Positions 10,104-24,161 of a stretch of 64,000 bases of DNA are shown here, in pieces (the first letter of the stretch is position 1; each line of letters opens with the position of its first letter). The notes beneath the pieces were generated by a model. It was given only the letters and a program-made list of their open reading frames with translations. It was not told where the DNA came from and did no database searches. Source of the stretch: Malurus cyaneus samueli (lineage: Eukaryota; Chordata; Aves; Passeriformes; Maluridae); the NCBI GenBank assembly GCA_009741485.1, contig CM019220.1, positions 2,949,607 to 3,013,606 of the forward strand, written 5' to 3'. Made by a program: the position numbers and the translations under genes.

Positions 10104-13100
10104 CAAAGTTCCTTTAACCCTCCCCTTTAACATTTTCTTTAAATATTCCAAGATTTTACTCACAGTCTTCCTACCCAGCACAGTGCTGACAGGCACACAG
10201 TGAATCCCTACTTTACTCTGTATCAATATCCTCAGAGAAAAAGGGTTTGCCATGGAAATAGCCTGTCCTGCACTTTCCTGCCCTCCAATAGCTGTTTTCC
10301 AGGTTGCCAAACACAGCTCAGCCCACAGACCTTTGATATGTCCAGGCTGGTGTCCAAGTGCTCCCTAGGGAAGGAAATCTGGGGGTGTGCACACGTGTGA
10401 GTGGGGAAGTTTGCAGCAAAGGTCTGGGCTGTCAAAATACACCCACTGAAAGCACCAATAGCACCGTAATTGAGCTCGGTTTAGAAAACAAACAAAAGAG
10501 AAACTACAGAATCTCTCAGCGTGCAAGGGCTGATTCCCTTCCCATCTTTACACCGAAGAAATTGCTCTGGTTGAATACAATTTTGCAGAAGGAAGTTCCT
10601 GAAACAGCACAGCCCAAAGCAGCATGCAGCCTAGATTACTTCAGGTTAAATACACTTCAGTGGATTTGTTTAAATTACGGAACTGGAGAGAAAGAAAAAT
10701 GTAAATATTCATAACACCCCCAACAACAGATACACAGCAGCAACCACCACTGTATAATTAAATAAGTTATACAGCACGGTGTCACAGCTGCAGCAAGGGA
10801 ATGTGACAGAGAGGAATTATAATAAACTCAGTTACTCAGAGTAATTTAGGCACTTATTGACCTTCATGTCAAGAAGCGTTATGGTGCTAAAAGTAATTTT
10901 ACATAGAAAACTCATCTTTTCTCCTCTACAGTGAAACCACGTTACCCTGCGGTCGGCAGCCGTTCCTGGGAGAGGATGATGAAACTGCTGTGCAAATACT
11001 CCTTGCTGCATGAAGAAACAGCCACAGTCACGTGCCTGCTTCCCCAGACTCTGACCCCACCAGCCACATGATCTCTGAGTTCACCAAAACCCAGGTGTAT
11101 GTATAATTATTTCTTTTATTATTATCTTTTCCGTTGTCACCGTGGCAAAATTTAAATCTCTGATTAAATTCAGAAGGCACCCTTCCTTCCATATGGGTGT
11201 GAGAATATAAACACAGTTGTAATGGAAGTGGCTTTAGACCAAACTCTTTCACTTTCGTGAAGGAGACAATTGATAGCACAGGAGCAAGAAGTCAGTGGTA
11301 TTTGCAAACCACATGGCAGAGGGAGTGGTGGGAATTTACATGGAATGCAGATTTGCCAGGGTGGAAGGAGAATAAAGGTGAAATGAGGAAAGAACAGAGC
11401 TGATATCTCTCTCTGCTCTCTACAAACATTATCTCAAACCAGCCACGTGTTTGCTCAATCCCCTCCATTCAAGCTTGAGTGACACCTGCCCCTACACAGA
11501 GCTAGAACAACAGGAATATGGAATAAGAAAAAAATGTTCCTCCCTATTCAGCCTCTGAAGCTTCAGAGGATGGGGGGAAAAAAGAAAAACCACAAAAAAA
11601 AAACCCCAATACAACAGGAAGGAGAGATATAAGGGCAAAAAGGTCAGAGTTGTGGACTAACAATGTAATTCAGAGTTACATCTCCATCGTGGAGTTCTGT
11701 GTGCCCAGACCCCTGCAGTAATGCTTCTTTATTATCTGGATTTCCATTTTCAGCAAGCACCAATAGATGTGACACTCTTGAACTGTAACATTTCATCTTC
11801 TTTGCTAGAAAAATGCCCAACAAAACAACCACACAGAGCACTTAATATTGACCCCAAATAGGGCTGACCTCTATCCATCAGTTCCTGCAGTATCATTGCC
11901 CTGTTTTAAACTGTCAAATTATTTTTTTCTGGGGCTTCCCACTAGCTCAGCTTGTTTACTCTACCAGCAAGACAATGGGACTACTGCTCACAAAACTTTA
12001 TCTCACCAGGAATCTGGTCTGGGAAAAGAAACAGGAGATGGGGGCACTTCAGCTACTGAAGCAAAAGGGATCCAAAGTCCAACTCAGCCCAAAAGGGCAT
12101 TTATTTCTTGTTTGGTTGGCCATTTAGGTCAAACCAAGCTGAAATGCACTGCAACTTTTCAATTTGCCTTTGGAAATAAAACTACACAAACAGCAGAGTG
12201 AAAATTTTCCCACTGCATTTCCCTTTGAATGAGCATCATGTGTTTTAACCTTGATTGTCCATGGTGGCAGGAAAGCAGCTGTGCTGGCAAAGGCCATATG
12301 TTTGCAGACTTTTATGGGAATTGGAATATTGACCCCTTCTTCCCAGCTATTCTTCTCAACCTTTCTGATGGAATGAAAGAAAAACAGAGCCAAAAACCTT
12401 TGCCCCTAAACTCAAAGCTCAAACATCAGCGAACATAAAGCCTAGATACATTTTTGTAGCTGCAGAACTAGTAAAATGGTCTGGGGTTTATTTTTCCTGT
12501 GTTGCTGTGAAGCGGCCAGAGGACGGGAAGAGAAGAAGGAGCTGCTCTAAGTTACAGCAAGACCAATGTTCAAGGCAGTGTGGCCACATGAGTGACCAAA
12601 GTCCCAGCAGGAGCAGGTTGATGTGGCACAGAGCAGGAAAAGAACACCACAAAGGGCAGCTCAGCCCTCACCCTCTCAAAGGAGCTGTAAGGACAGTGAT
12701 GGCAAAGCAGTGGCATCTGACAGACAGCTTAGAGAAGGAAAAAGAAGAGGAAAAGGAGCTCTGCATGTCTGTAGCTAAGGGCTGTGTGGGTACATGGGGC
12801 AGGGAAGGGATTGAGGGATGGGAAGGAAAACACATTTCCATTTCCCATCCCAACAGCTTCCTTTTCTTGTAACCCCATCAAGGCACTCAGTGCCAGCCAC
12901 ATCCATGAATGGGGTGGCACTGCCTCATCTCATCCTTCACCCCAGTTACCTGCTGTGCCCCTCTGCCCATCCCTGCCACTCCCAGACTGTCCAGAGACCC
13001 TAAAGCCCCAGCCACAGGAGCCTTGCCCCTTGACTGGAAGGACCTGTGTGAGTTTTACCACAGGAGCGTTGGTAAAAGTTGTAACAAAAATAATTTAACA

Positions 13101-15781
13101 AAACATGCGCCTTCTTCTAAAGGCATGTGACAACAACAAATAACCAAGGGCACCCTAAAGCAAGCTCACCCCGTGCCAGATGGGATGCCAGGACTCTGGG
13201 TCCATCAGGTCATGAAAGCCTGCCTTGGCACTGCTAGCCCAGAGCCTTCTCGCTGTCAAGAGGGTAAAATGATCCAGCAAACAAAGAAGGATTCTCTCTA
13301 ACAGGAATAGGCAGGTCTTACCCAGAATGAGATGGCCTGGAAGGCCCTCAGGCAGGGAAATTCTGTGGTTCTTACAGTCAGAAAAGGAGCAGCACAGTGC
13401 TGAAGTGTCCACGCAGCACACACTGCACCTGCAGCGCAGAGCTCTGCTCAGGCACAGATGCTCAGAAGAACCAAGATTGTCTGTATTTACAAGGCAAGCC
13501 CCACAGCTATTTTTTAGAGCATGCCATCTGCACCTTGTGATGGCACGATGCATTTCACCTCGGGCTTCACAGATATGGCTCAGTAAACAACAGCACAAAA
13601 CCTTTGGTCTCCCCTCTGCTGAGCTTGCTGTAACAACTTTCTTATCACTTTTGTTTTCTCTCCACTCCATCAACACCCCTGCCCTGCCTGAGAACTCCTG
13701 TGTTACCTCAGGTCACATCCAAACCCTGTGGGATGAGGATGCCCTACACATGCCCTCACTTAGCTGGTTCTCCTCCCTTCCCCCAGACCTCAGGGAGCTC
13801 CTTTTCCTTCTGAAGGGATTTGATGGGAACGTGTATATCCTGCCTGTTTGCAGGAGTGAATTGCTGTGGTTGTCTGATTCTAACTTTTAGTCTTCAGGTT
13901 AAAATAGAAAAGCCCTTGCTCAGTCCATTAAACTTTAGTTTACATAGATTTAACTCCGTATAATGATGATCTAGTGTTTCTTTTATTTTTATTTATTTAT
14001 GTGGCAGTTATTAGTAACTCTCGCTAAATAATTAACTGTCTTTTAAGGACCCAAAATGAGCTGCTGAAACTTTCTTGTTCGTCTGATTGGATTTTCCCTA
14101 TTTTCTTTTCAGCCAGACTCTTAGGCACATCTCCCTAAATATGGGTTTTTCCTGTTATGTGACCTGCTCCTAATATTGTTTTCCTTCAGGCTCTGTATCA
14201 GTTATCATTTTCATTCCTTTCTGAGTCATTAAACATAGTATCTGTCCTTTAAAATCTATTCTCAAAGTACTGCCTCTATGAAAAACAAAGTAAAATCACA
14301 GAAATAAGAAATTATTTACTTTTCTGCAGTAACATTTGAGAACTATTGCACCACTGTGCTGATAATAGTAATAGCCGGAGAGGGACAACAAGGGAATAGA
14401 GTCAAATAATTTCCACAAAAAGGAAACAAGAGCAGTAACTCCCCACAGCTCTGACAGCTCCGTGGTAGCTGCAGCAGAAGAACAGATTTTGAATAGACAA
14501 AATTTCCTTGTGTGTCTCCAAGTCAGCTGCTGCCAATAAAAGACAACTGTACCTCTGGTGCCCTCACCTTTCAAGGCTGGATGCACAAACATGTGCTTTA
14601 AAAACCTCTTGCTCTAAGGAATGGGTTATCACTGTTGTTCATCTTAATATTTTGCAAAGAATAAGAGCTCTCCCACACCCCTGGTCAAATATTTTAATGT
14701 TTGTTCCAGACAGCAAGGACATTTCGAGGGGTTTTCACCAAAGGCAGGGACAGGGTGAAGGATGTTCCTGTCCCTTCCTGAGGGACCAGTAGAGTGATGG
14801 CCAAGGGGGAGAGAGAGAGAGACTGAAGATAAAACGGGGGTTATGGCACCCCCTTTTCTAATGGCACCCCCTTTACTCATGGCAGCTGCTTGCTGTAAGT
14901 TACAAAACCTTAAAAATCAAAGTGAGTGCCCTGGGGGTGGATTTCCAGCAAACCTCCCAAGTACTTTTTCTGCAGGATGCTCTCAAAGGTGTACCAGATG
15001 CAGCCTTTCTGTGAGGCCACAGTTTCCTCCCCCCAAGCTGTGGGTCCTGATCTCACAGAACCACACAAATGCCAACATCCCCATCTGTTTGTGGCACATT
15101 TCCTGCCCGTGGCCACAGAGCTTCTGAGAAAGGGGAAATCAGAACAAAACAAGCCAAATGCAATGGGAAAACAACAACACCTCACTGAGAGGCTTCCCAC
15201 AACACCAGAACTTTCCTTTTGTCCTCAATGTTCCTGTGCCATGGCTTTTAGGATGCTCTTCACACCATTGCAAGCTGACAAATAGCTGAGGACATGAACT
15301 GAACTGAGGCAGACAAACGATTCCAGTGCCCTTCTCCTGCTTTCCCCTGTCCCTTGTTTGCAGCTCCATAAAAGTGAATGCACTTCACACTTCCACTCTT
15401 ATTTTTAAGCTCTCGCAGCAGTTACCACCTGGAACCAGGCTCATGGAGGGAAGGAGGAAAAAAATACAGGATTTAAAATAACAAGCTGAGCTTGTACTGA
15501 GCGTGGGCTGTCGGAAAAATGAAATAAAGAAAATAAAATCCAAATGCCACACGTAGCATAGTGCAGGTTAATGAAGCATCATGTGGATCTGGACCCTCCA
15601 AAAACTGAAATTGCAAGGATGGGCTCTGCCTGATTTAAAGAGTGTGCTACTGCTCTGGATGGCCTGGAATCAGCAGAGGAACCGACAGCACAGGATGGTG
15701 ACAGGGATGTGACACCAGAGACAGCCCAGCAGGGCTTAGGAAGGGGATGCACTCACACACATCCTGCGATAAGAAACTCAC

Positions 15782-15905
15782 GCTGCAGCTTTCTCTCCGA
15801 GCTGCTTTAACAGCACAAACACACACACAAACAGCGGCAGATCCCCTCGGCAAAGCTGAAAATCCCGGAAAACACTCTAAAGCCAAATGTCGGGAGAAAA
15901 GCAAC
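15782..15905 (-). promoter_or_regulatory. candidate non-coding 5' exon / promoter segment of KYNU (speculative)
   Basis: The KYNU start-codon exon begins at a splice acceptor, so a non-coding first exon must lie to its right. On the minus strand this segment ends CTGCAGC|GTGAGTTT at 15782/15781, a good donor. It also has more CpGs than the sequence around it (CTCCCGAC, TTCCGGGA, GCCGAGG, TGCCGC, CTCGGAG) and a GGGATTTTCA element resembling an NF-kappaB site. I see no clear TATA box. KYNU is known to respond to inflammatory signals, which would fit, but nothing in the sequence proves that this segment is transcribed or joined to KYNU. Confidence 0.2.
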
Positions 15906-18570
15906 AAGCTTTGAGGCCACCAGGGCACAGCACGGCTCTCACAAGGGGCTGGAGGTGAGAAGGAAACCTTGTACTATTCACAGCCCCAGCAGGTTCAGGA
16001 AGGACACAGCAGCACCAAACTCTGTCTGAAGAACAAGGACAGGTTCCTGTGCTGCTCAGAGGAGGTTTCTGCTGTCCATTCACTCACTGCTCCTCTCCCA
16101 GGCCCAGGGCCAAACCTCCCAGCCTACCCCAAGCACAGATTTCATCTTTCTTTGATTCACTAATAAACTGATCAGGCAGCAGATCAGACCACAAACCGGC
16201 CAGAGCCTACACGAAGCTTGAGCCAATATTTAACTCCCTGCTGATATTTCTAATGCCCAAATAACCCTTAGTTTGCCCCACCTGGCTGCAGGCAGTGACT
16301 CAGCAGCCACAGAGCTCCCATCAGTATTCCCAGAGCTTTTTCTTCCCTCTGCCTGTCTCCCTTGTGCCATGATCAGAACTATCAGGATGTGGTGAATTGC
16401 TCCGAGGAAGGTTACAGGTCTCCATAGGGACTGCTCATGATCTTTGAAAAGTGCATTTCCCTCTAGCAAGCTATATATGCTTAGGAGAGTCGCTAAAGAT
16501 CACTCAAAACAGATTATTGAACACTTGGATGCCGTACTCTCATTTTGCGTTATCACATACTTAAAGCATATTAAAAGATTCCTCAAATACCAAGTGCTTC
16601 TGCATGGAAGAGATTTGTGTTTTGCAAAGCTCGAAGAAAATATCTTTGCATCATTCCAGGATATGTAATGCTTTTTCTGCTATTCTGCAGAATGGATTAT
16701 AAGTGTCTGACAGTGCTTTTCCCCTTTCCTGAGCACTGCTGACTGTTGTGATAGACTTTAGTTAACTTCTTTGGATTGTTTTTTGCCTCACTAACGGTCC
16801 CCAGTCAAAATGAAAAATAAGAACCTTCTGGATCTCGCCTTGATAAGGTCAGACTGTAGAATTTTTCTTTCCAGCAATTTAGCCAGGCTCCCTCCTTCCA
16901 GAATACATTTACTTGGTAATAAACATCTCCAGACAGCCGGGCTGTACAGACTGGAAACAATTAAGCCCAAAATTGGGGAAAGCAGCACATGAATAACCAT
17001 TTCACTTATAATGAAATTAGACTGAAAATTTCGGGAGCAAAGGAAGTAAAAACATTTTCAAATTGTATTCATTTAGACATATGTGTAAAAACCTGTGCTC
17101 ATGCAAGTACCTTATGCATATTTTAATATCAAACTATGAAGAAAATATGCTGGGTAATCACAAGCTCTGGTGTTGCTGTGCTGTGGTCAAGCAGTAGACA
17201 CACACAAACATTTAGGACACAAAATTCAATATCTAGTAGGAAAACCAAAGAAATGTAGCAGTATTTCTTTGACTTTACAAAAGGACATCTGCTAAGCAAA
17301 AGGTTAAAAAGGCTTGTCTAACTAAAATAGAAGAAAGTTAAAATACAGCTTATATCAGATTTGAAGTAAAAATTTGTGGAGAATCCTCATCTCTCAGGTT
17401 CACAATTAAATAAATGTTTAGCTTTCCCAGCTTGTTAAGAGATTCAAGTAAAATTCCTTTGTAACAACGCAGAGTTTTTCCACCATCACAGACACTTCAC
17501 CAGATCCTAAATTTCACTGTTTTCCAATTTTTGCATAAAGTCACTTACTACTCAGACAACATGCACTTAATTGCAAATCCACCACCTGTTTACGTGCAGT
17601 AAGAGAACAAAAAGCATCTGTTCTGTTATTTTTAATTAGGTTATCCTCCTACACCTCCTCTGCCCGACATCCTCGAACACTTTAGATGTAAATTCTAAAG
17701 TAATTGAGAAATGAAAAATTACACATCGTGTTTATGGCATCATTTGGTGTGGTTTTGTCAAGAGTCTCAAGACTGGCCCAAAACTAAACTTGGTTTTAGA
17801 AAGAATTTTTTTTTTTTTCCACTCTGGAAAGTTCACAGCATTTTCCAGAGGAATTAATGAACATAGCTAATAGCTTGATCCGAGTTATAAGGCATTAGGA
17901 GGACACAAGGAGGAGAAAAGGCAATATATAACCTTTAGATGGGACAATTAGAGATCAATTATTAGACCCAGAGAAGAGCATTCGAAAGCAGCTTCTTCAT
18001 TCATCAAAGATTATCTCAAATTAGAATGTTTAATTATTTGCCAAAGCTGCTAGGTTTTGGAATGTTTAACATCATTTTAGAGCTAAAATACCAAATATTT
18101 TATCGCTCTTCTGGTTAGGGAAGAGAGGAAAAAACCAGCATAAAGGGTTTATGAGGTAAGAAACTGGGAGGAAATACTCCAAGGGAGAAACAGACTCAAC
18201 TTAAAGTTGCAAAACCAAGGGCTCATCCACTTGTGTGTTTCCACCAGAGCTTTACCTGCTGTGAGCTCTCCACCATCCTTCTCCCTCATAGTGTTGAGAA
18301 AATGAGGCAGTGACTCATGAGATAAACTTAAAATAAACTTTTTGCAACAGAGTGCTTCTTTTTGTCATGGAATTTCATGTCCTAAAGGATCCCAATATCT
18401 CTCCACAAGCACGATGAGCTTTGCCAAAAAATAAAAGATAATGATTACATTTCTACAGGTGCTGAAGCTCTGGTCAGGGTTTCATGTTGCCCTACTTGTG
18501 TATAAGTATTTGCCTGCCTGTGAAAATAAAATTCCTGGCTGGTGCAATTGTCCATGCACTTCCCATTTTA

Positions 18571-18682
18571 AAACAAACAATCAAACCAAACCAAACAAAC
18601 AAAGCAATAAAAAAAATCAAACCAAAACGAAAAAACACACAAGCAAAAACTTCAAAAAGGAAACAAACAAAAAAATGTACAT

Positions 18683-18713
<31 letters not shown>
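18571..18713 (+). repeat. imperfect A-rich (AAAC)n-like tract
   Basis: About 140 bp of nearly pure A and C on the plus strand, with many CAAAC units and a final A run of about eighteen. It creates open frames made mostly of Lys, Gln, Asn and Thr, which are not genes. Confidence 0.8.
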
Positions 18714-18715
<2 letters not shown>

Positions 18716-19189
18716 CAGTTCATTGATTTGAAAACTGGCTGCATACATGTTGAGGTATTTCTGCAGTATATCAGGCTTAACCCAAAAATGCCCTCACTCT
18801 ATTACAAAAGCCAGAAAACAGAGTTTATTACAGCTTTACTGAAGACAGCACCATAATTTTGCTGTCTCAGGGGTGACTGGAGAAACACCTCACTGCAGGT
18901 TATCCCTAACCCTTATTAATCAATACCTAATCTTGTTCTGTATCACACCAAAGTATTGCTATTTCCAAGCCTCTCAGAGCAGAGCTGAGATTCAGCATCC
19001 TCCAGGTGAGAGCCAATCCTCCCAGCCAAGCTCTCAGCCTCACCACAGGCTTTTTCTGCAGTTCCTCTAGTGCAAAAAATCTATAAATACCACCAATAAA
19101 ACCTCTTACATGGCTTCCCGGTGTAAGTCTTAGGGATCTCACTGCTGGAGTAATACCCTGCCTCCTCCAAGGTTATTTTTACCAGGAAA

Positions 19190-19240
19190 ATTATATTATT
19201 ATATTATATATAAATATTATATATGATATATATATATGTT
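19190..19240. repeat. TA-rich low-complexity tract
   Basis: Irregular TATAT/ATTAT repeats of about 50 bp, ending in an alternating ATATATATAT stretch. Confidence 0.85.
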
Positions 19241-21623
19241 GAGCTAAAAACCTTCAGTGCCACAGCAAGCACTACTCATGAAATCAGTCAGAAACTACTG
19301 AGAGCTGCAGTGACACCATTCATGATTGTGCTGGGAGTGGAGTGGCTGCTCAGCACTCAGCACAGCTACAATCCCAAATTTCCTGCTCCTGCTGGAGATA
19401 TTGCCCTGCAGAGGAGAAAGTTCCCATCAGGGAGCAGCAGTGACCCCATGCACAGAGAAATTGAGTCATGGGGTCCATAGGAAAAGAAGTTCTGAATTAA
19501 AATCCTGCTAGTAAGTAGGCAAATTATTCTGGGGTAATATTCATTATGGAAACAGCCCACATACATGTGCATACAAATGGAATTTTATATTTAAATATCG
19601 ATGTTTTAACACCAACTCAATAATAAGGGGGGGTTTTGGTTTTAAAAGTCTAGTATCAGATGCTAAAGCAATTAACAGTGTGTTGTGAAAAATCACCTTT
19701 TCAAATCCACTCTTTCCCCTGACTACAGAAGGACAAATGTGATTAGCAGAGAACACATACACCTACATAGGAACATTTTCTAATTATTCATGTGCCTATA
19801 AATGATCTCTGGCAGCTCGTAACACGATGAAAACTGAAGATGAACAGTACATGACACTGGGAAAAGAGTGCAAAATCCTTCCCCATTTCCCTTGAAATGA
19901 AACTTTTGGCCTTGCTATGGCAAAGAAATAAAATTGAACACAGAGTTTTATGAAGGTTTAAGATCTTGTCTTGTGTCGGCCACATACTTCCAGCACCTCT
20001 CTTGTGCCAACACCGATAATCGAGTTATTCAAAAACTGTTTTAAAATTAATTTTCTACTTTATTTTTTTTTTTCTTTTATGTACCTTAACTTTCAGCTTA
20101 TTATCCAGCTGTCTGTGAGGTCACTCAAAAGTAGAACTGCTGCCTTGTGTGGGAGGCACGTGGATGTTTGCACAGATAGAAGAGGGGTGAAGAGCTGATA
20201 TATTCAATGTTAACTTGGACCTTTCAATCTAATTGCAAACTAGAAATTGTCTGATTTGCCCTCACCTCAGGTGACAGAGATGCCCATATTACACAAGGAC
20301 CCGTGCAATCTTTCATGGTGTGTTTGTACCCATTAGCTGCAGTGCAAAACCACACAATATAATAAAACAAATCAGTTCTGAAAAATGAGAGAGACAAACT
20401 TGTTAGGGAAGATGGAAATCTCTGCATTTCACTCAGAAACAAGCTTTACAGCTTAGCCATAAATAGCCCCAAATCTGGCTTTCTAATAGAACTGTGATAT
20501 AAGTTAATATATTTCATTTCTAGGTGGCACATGGAGAAGTAGAAAATCCGATGTGTCCCCATGGCAAACCTTCAGCTGGAAGATGCAATGTTTATTTTCT
20601 GATATAGTTTACCCACACAGGAATCAAGCTCAATCTAGTGCCAGCTGAGAGTTAACTCAGTCACAGTGTTTATTACAACAGCACACCAAATAAATTATAT
20701 CGGTATTGCCATAAAATTATGGTATGTAGAGGTAGCAATGCTAAATAAATATTTATGAATTCTTAGTATAGTGATTTTGAATGTAGTTATTTCACAATTT
20801 GCTTTGTCCAATAATCAGATTCATTTGCTGATGGAAATATTAAACTTTTTTTCCTATTATTTCTGTTTTAATGGAAGAATATTTTTATTGTGCTATTCTG
20901 TTCAATTAATTATATTATACTGAACCTTTAAAAGTTCAGTAGCCATTCAAAAAAAAAAAAACAAAAAAGTCCAAATTAATACAGTTATTAAAGTGACATT
21001 AAGTACTTTAATAATAATTTTTGGTCAGGGCATATGTGTTATAAATAAATTCAAATGCTGTATTACCCTTAAATTAAAAAAAAAAAGAAAAATCACAGTC
21101 AGCAAGAAAATTGGATATCCTACTAAACTTTGCTATGCAACTTTTAAATTCCCTGAGAGGTTTTACTGGAAGTGATACTTGACCTTTATATGTCGTGATC
21201 TTGGAATGGTCAGGTGTACACTTCTACAGCCAGGCCAATTATCTTCAATTAAGCAATAAATGTGCAAGGTTTGTTCAGTGCCAGTAGAAATTCCCCAGAT
21301 TTATACCATACCTTCAGAAATACACTAAGAGTTAAAAACCAGGTCCACCTTCCAGTAAGATTTTAATGAATCACACCTTTATATAACTTCACCATTTAAT
21401 ACCTTTCATTTAGATTTTTTTTTTAAGGTTTTACAACAGCCTTAAAGAATAAAACTACTTGGTTATCCTAATTTGAAATAGAAAGCATATTACTCTAGTG
21501 TCTTACAGGGCTGCCTTAACTACCCACCATGGATATTTCTTCTAGACAATGACCATATAAAAGATGAACATGTTGAGTGTGTTCATTGTAAAACACCAAA
21601 TTTATTGGAGTAGTTCATTTTTT

Positions 21624-21638
21624 GGGGGGGGGGGGGGG
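21624..21638 (+). repeat. G15 homopolymer
   Basis: Fifteen consecutive G on the plus strand, preceded by a T run. It is isolated in otherwise AT-rich sequence. Run length may be uncertain for sequencing reasons. Confidence 0.9.
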
Positions 21639-24156
21639 AATTTACTCTGAAAGTTTACATCACCCTACCCTGCAGGAAAAATAGTAATATATCTGCAACA
21701 CAGCTTACTCACGTGGTACTTTGGGGTTTGTTATTGAAGAGGAAGAAGAAATAGATCTACCAGAGACACATGCTGAGAGCTTTTTCAAGATGCAGCAAAA
21801 ATGTTATTTAATTTTCCTCAGAAGTAACATATTCTGCTGAGGTGATTTTATTGAACAAAAGGCATTAATTGCAAAGGTATAAAATGGGGGCTGTATGGGC
21901 TATTGTGTTGTTATTATTATCAGGACACAATAGGAAACAGCCAACAGGTGAGAGAAAAGTGAGATACAGTGCTCTCACTGATTTTAACTGGTGTTTATTG
22001 GCCACTTATATCACACTTTGCTTTATAACACAATCCCTGAGTGCACAGAACTTTAGAGATTCCCAGAAATGCTGTTGTGCTTTCCTCAACCCCGAAAAAT
22101 ATGAGAGGTTTTTTAGTGTGTAGGGAGAGAAAACAATAGAGGAAAAATAAACCACAAATGATTTGACAAAATGCTGCACAGCATTTACTACCATCTGATG
22201 AGCCTTTTAAGCACATTTATTCTCTCCTTCCTCCAATATGTGTTTCCAAAAGTGAGCCTTGCAAATAGCAGCAAAATCAAAGATCAGAGTAACCATGTTT
22301 ATTCTTTACTAACTGGTGAGATAAATCCCTTTTTACGTCACTTTTTGTCCATAGACACTTTTATTTACATTTCTTTACAAAACTGCAGGGCCGGGTCAGT
22401 CCTGCTTTATTTAATACCACCACTAAACAACTGATCCACAAAAATCCAGCAAAACCACGATGCAGAGGACAACCCACAGCTCCAGCTCACCATTGGGATT
22501 CACTCAGCCTCACTCAGAGCAAATAATTCAGATTTCTACATTCACAGGGCCAATGCAACGGATTGAGTCTCATCAACCATCCTAGTCTGCCAAACTTGCA
22601 GGAGATCAGGTTTAAATATCCAAAATATTAATGCCACTTCTGCATGTAGGTGTTCTGTTGTTTCATGACGTGTCCTCTGTGTTTTATATTTCTCTGTGTG
22701 TGTGGAATTAAGTGCACATTGACTGGCACAGAGAAATCTGGGTTCAATCACTCAAAACAGGCAGAAAAAATTCCTGAGTACCAGACAGCTGGGTAAGGGA
22801 TAACACAGATTGCTGGATAGAGCCCCTAGCCACGTTTCCCTGCCCTCCATCTCACTGACACAACAGAACTCACTGACTTAACATTAACCAAAAAACCAAA
22901 AAACAACAGCACCAGCTGCCAGGCAGCCCCAGAGGAAATATCCCATTATTTACTGCAGTGAGAAATGCCTTATTTTATCTGTAAATATTTTCAAGCAGTT
23001 TAGGATTCATTCTTTAAAACTTGTTAAATAAAGATGTGAGGTCAAAAATCTTTCTTGTTCTGTGTTTTAAAACCCTCTGGTGATATTTCACTGCAATTTT
23101 CCAAATGCAGTGTATCCATAGATGTATTTAATGACCATCCCACAGAATGAGGTTCTCACATGACCTTAAAAGAACCTGCTTGTTAATTGTATTCTACACT
23201 TTCCCCCAGTTCGGATGGTGAGCCTGAGAGACTCACACTCTTCTCACAGCAAACTTTCTGCAGAGTTTCAAAGGGAGCTATTGAACAGGTCTAATAACCA
23301 CACTCCTCTCAGAGTCTCTGAATCCTTCCAAAAAATTTCTTTGCCTGACACTCAGTGGAGATAAAAAGGATTTCACTAAAAATCTCATCTGCCTCCTCCC
23401 TGTTACCTTCTCTGGCTGGGGACTTGAAAAGTTCAGTCATTGCTGAGTTGAGTCTGTGATGGAAATGTGGAGCTTTCCTTCTGGATGAAGGGAATGGAGA
23501 TGCTTCCTTTAGCATGATTTAAAATACATCACAAGAGCTACAAAGGAATAATTTCTCAGGTTTGATCTTTTTTGGCTCTATCCAATGGATTTCCTAGAAT
23601 TTTTTTCTTCAAGTTTGTAATGAGATAGAAGAACTCAATACACATACATTTAAATCAGAGCCTTCTGTGTCATCTGAGTGATATAACTCAGGACAGAGGG
23701 AAGGGGCTGTGCTGTTCTGGGGCCTTAATTTTATAGATTGTATTTCCTCATTTCTGCATTTTATAATGCAGTGCTTTAATTGCAGTGGCTCTCATAATTA
23801 CAGTAAAATTTCTTATTAACTAAATAAAGTTATTTTAATAAATAAATATTTTTTAAATCTTTGTTGTAAACCCAATCATAGCATTAGCAAGTCCATTGGG
23901 AATTGGTTGGAGGCTTCCAATAGCACCTTTTTCTCTGAAAAAAATCTTAATTTCTTACAGTACATGTTATGTAGAGCATGTTTTCCTTGTGCCTGGGTAC
24001 CACATATAACATAGCCTGCAGCTGAATCCCATCTACAAGCCACAGTGACAGCATTACTCCATCAGAGTCAGGAGAATTTAAAGAGATGTTGGTGACGTTT
24101 TACACACTTGTGCTCCCTTTCTCAAACCAGCAATAACACTGTTCCTTTTCCAAGAT

Positions 24157-24161
24157 GAGCT
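24157..24161 (+). repeat. target-site duplication, left copy
   Basis: GAGCT immediately left of the LTR, identical to the pentamer immediately right of it. Confidence 0.85.

Larger units (their letters stand above)
9533..24156. other. gene-poor, mostly unique AT-rich sequence
   Basis: No protein-coding exon can be defended across this 14.6 kb. It contains a T11/A37 homopolymer pair at 10055-10102, an A-rich tract at 18571-18713, a TA-rich tract at 19190-19240 and a G15 run at 21624-21638. The longest open frames (two overlapping antisense frames in 13155-13890) have no recognisable domains. A CpG-bearing segment at 15782-15905 with a minus-strand GTGAGT donor is a speculative KYNU 5' exon. 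The unique stretch 17.8-18.1 kb has several TAAT-core motifs. Confidence 0.6.

Noticed and set aside
9963..10310. open frame with a run of Phe and Lys
   Set aside because: It is the translation of the T11/A37 homopolymer pair.
18441..18731. Lys/Asn/Gln-rich open frame
   Set aside because: It is the translation of an A-rich low-complexity tract.
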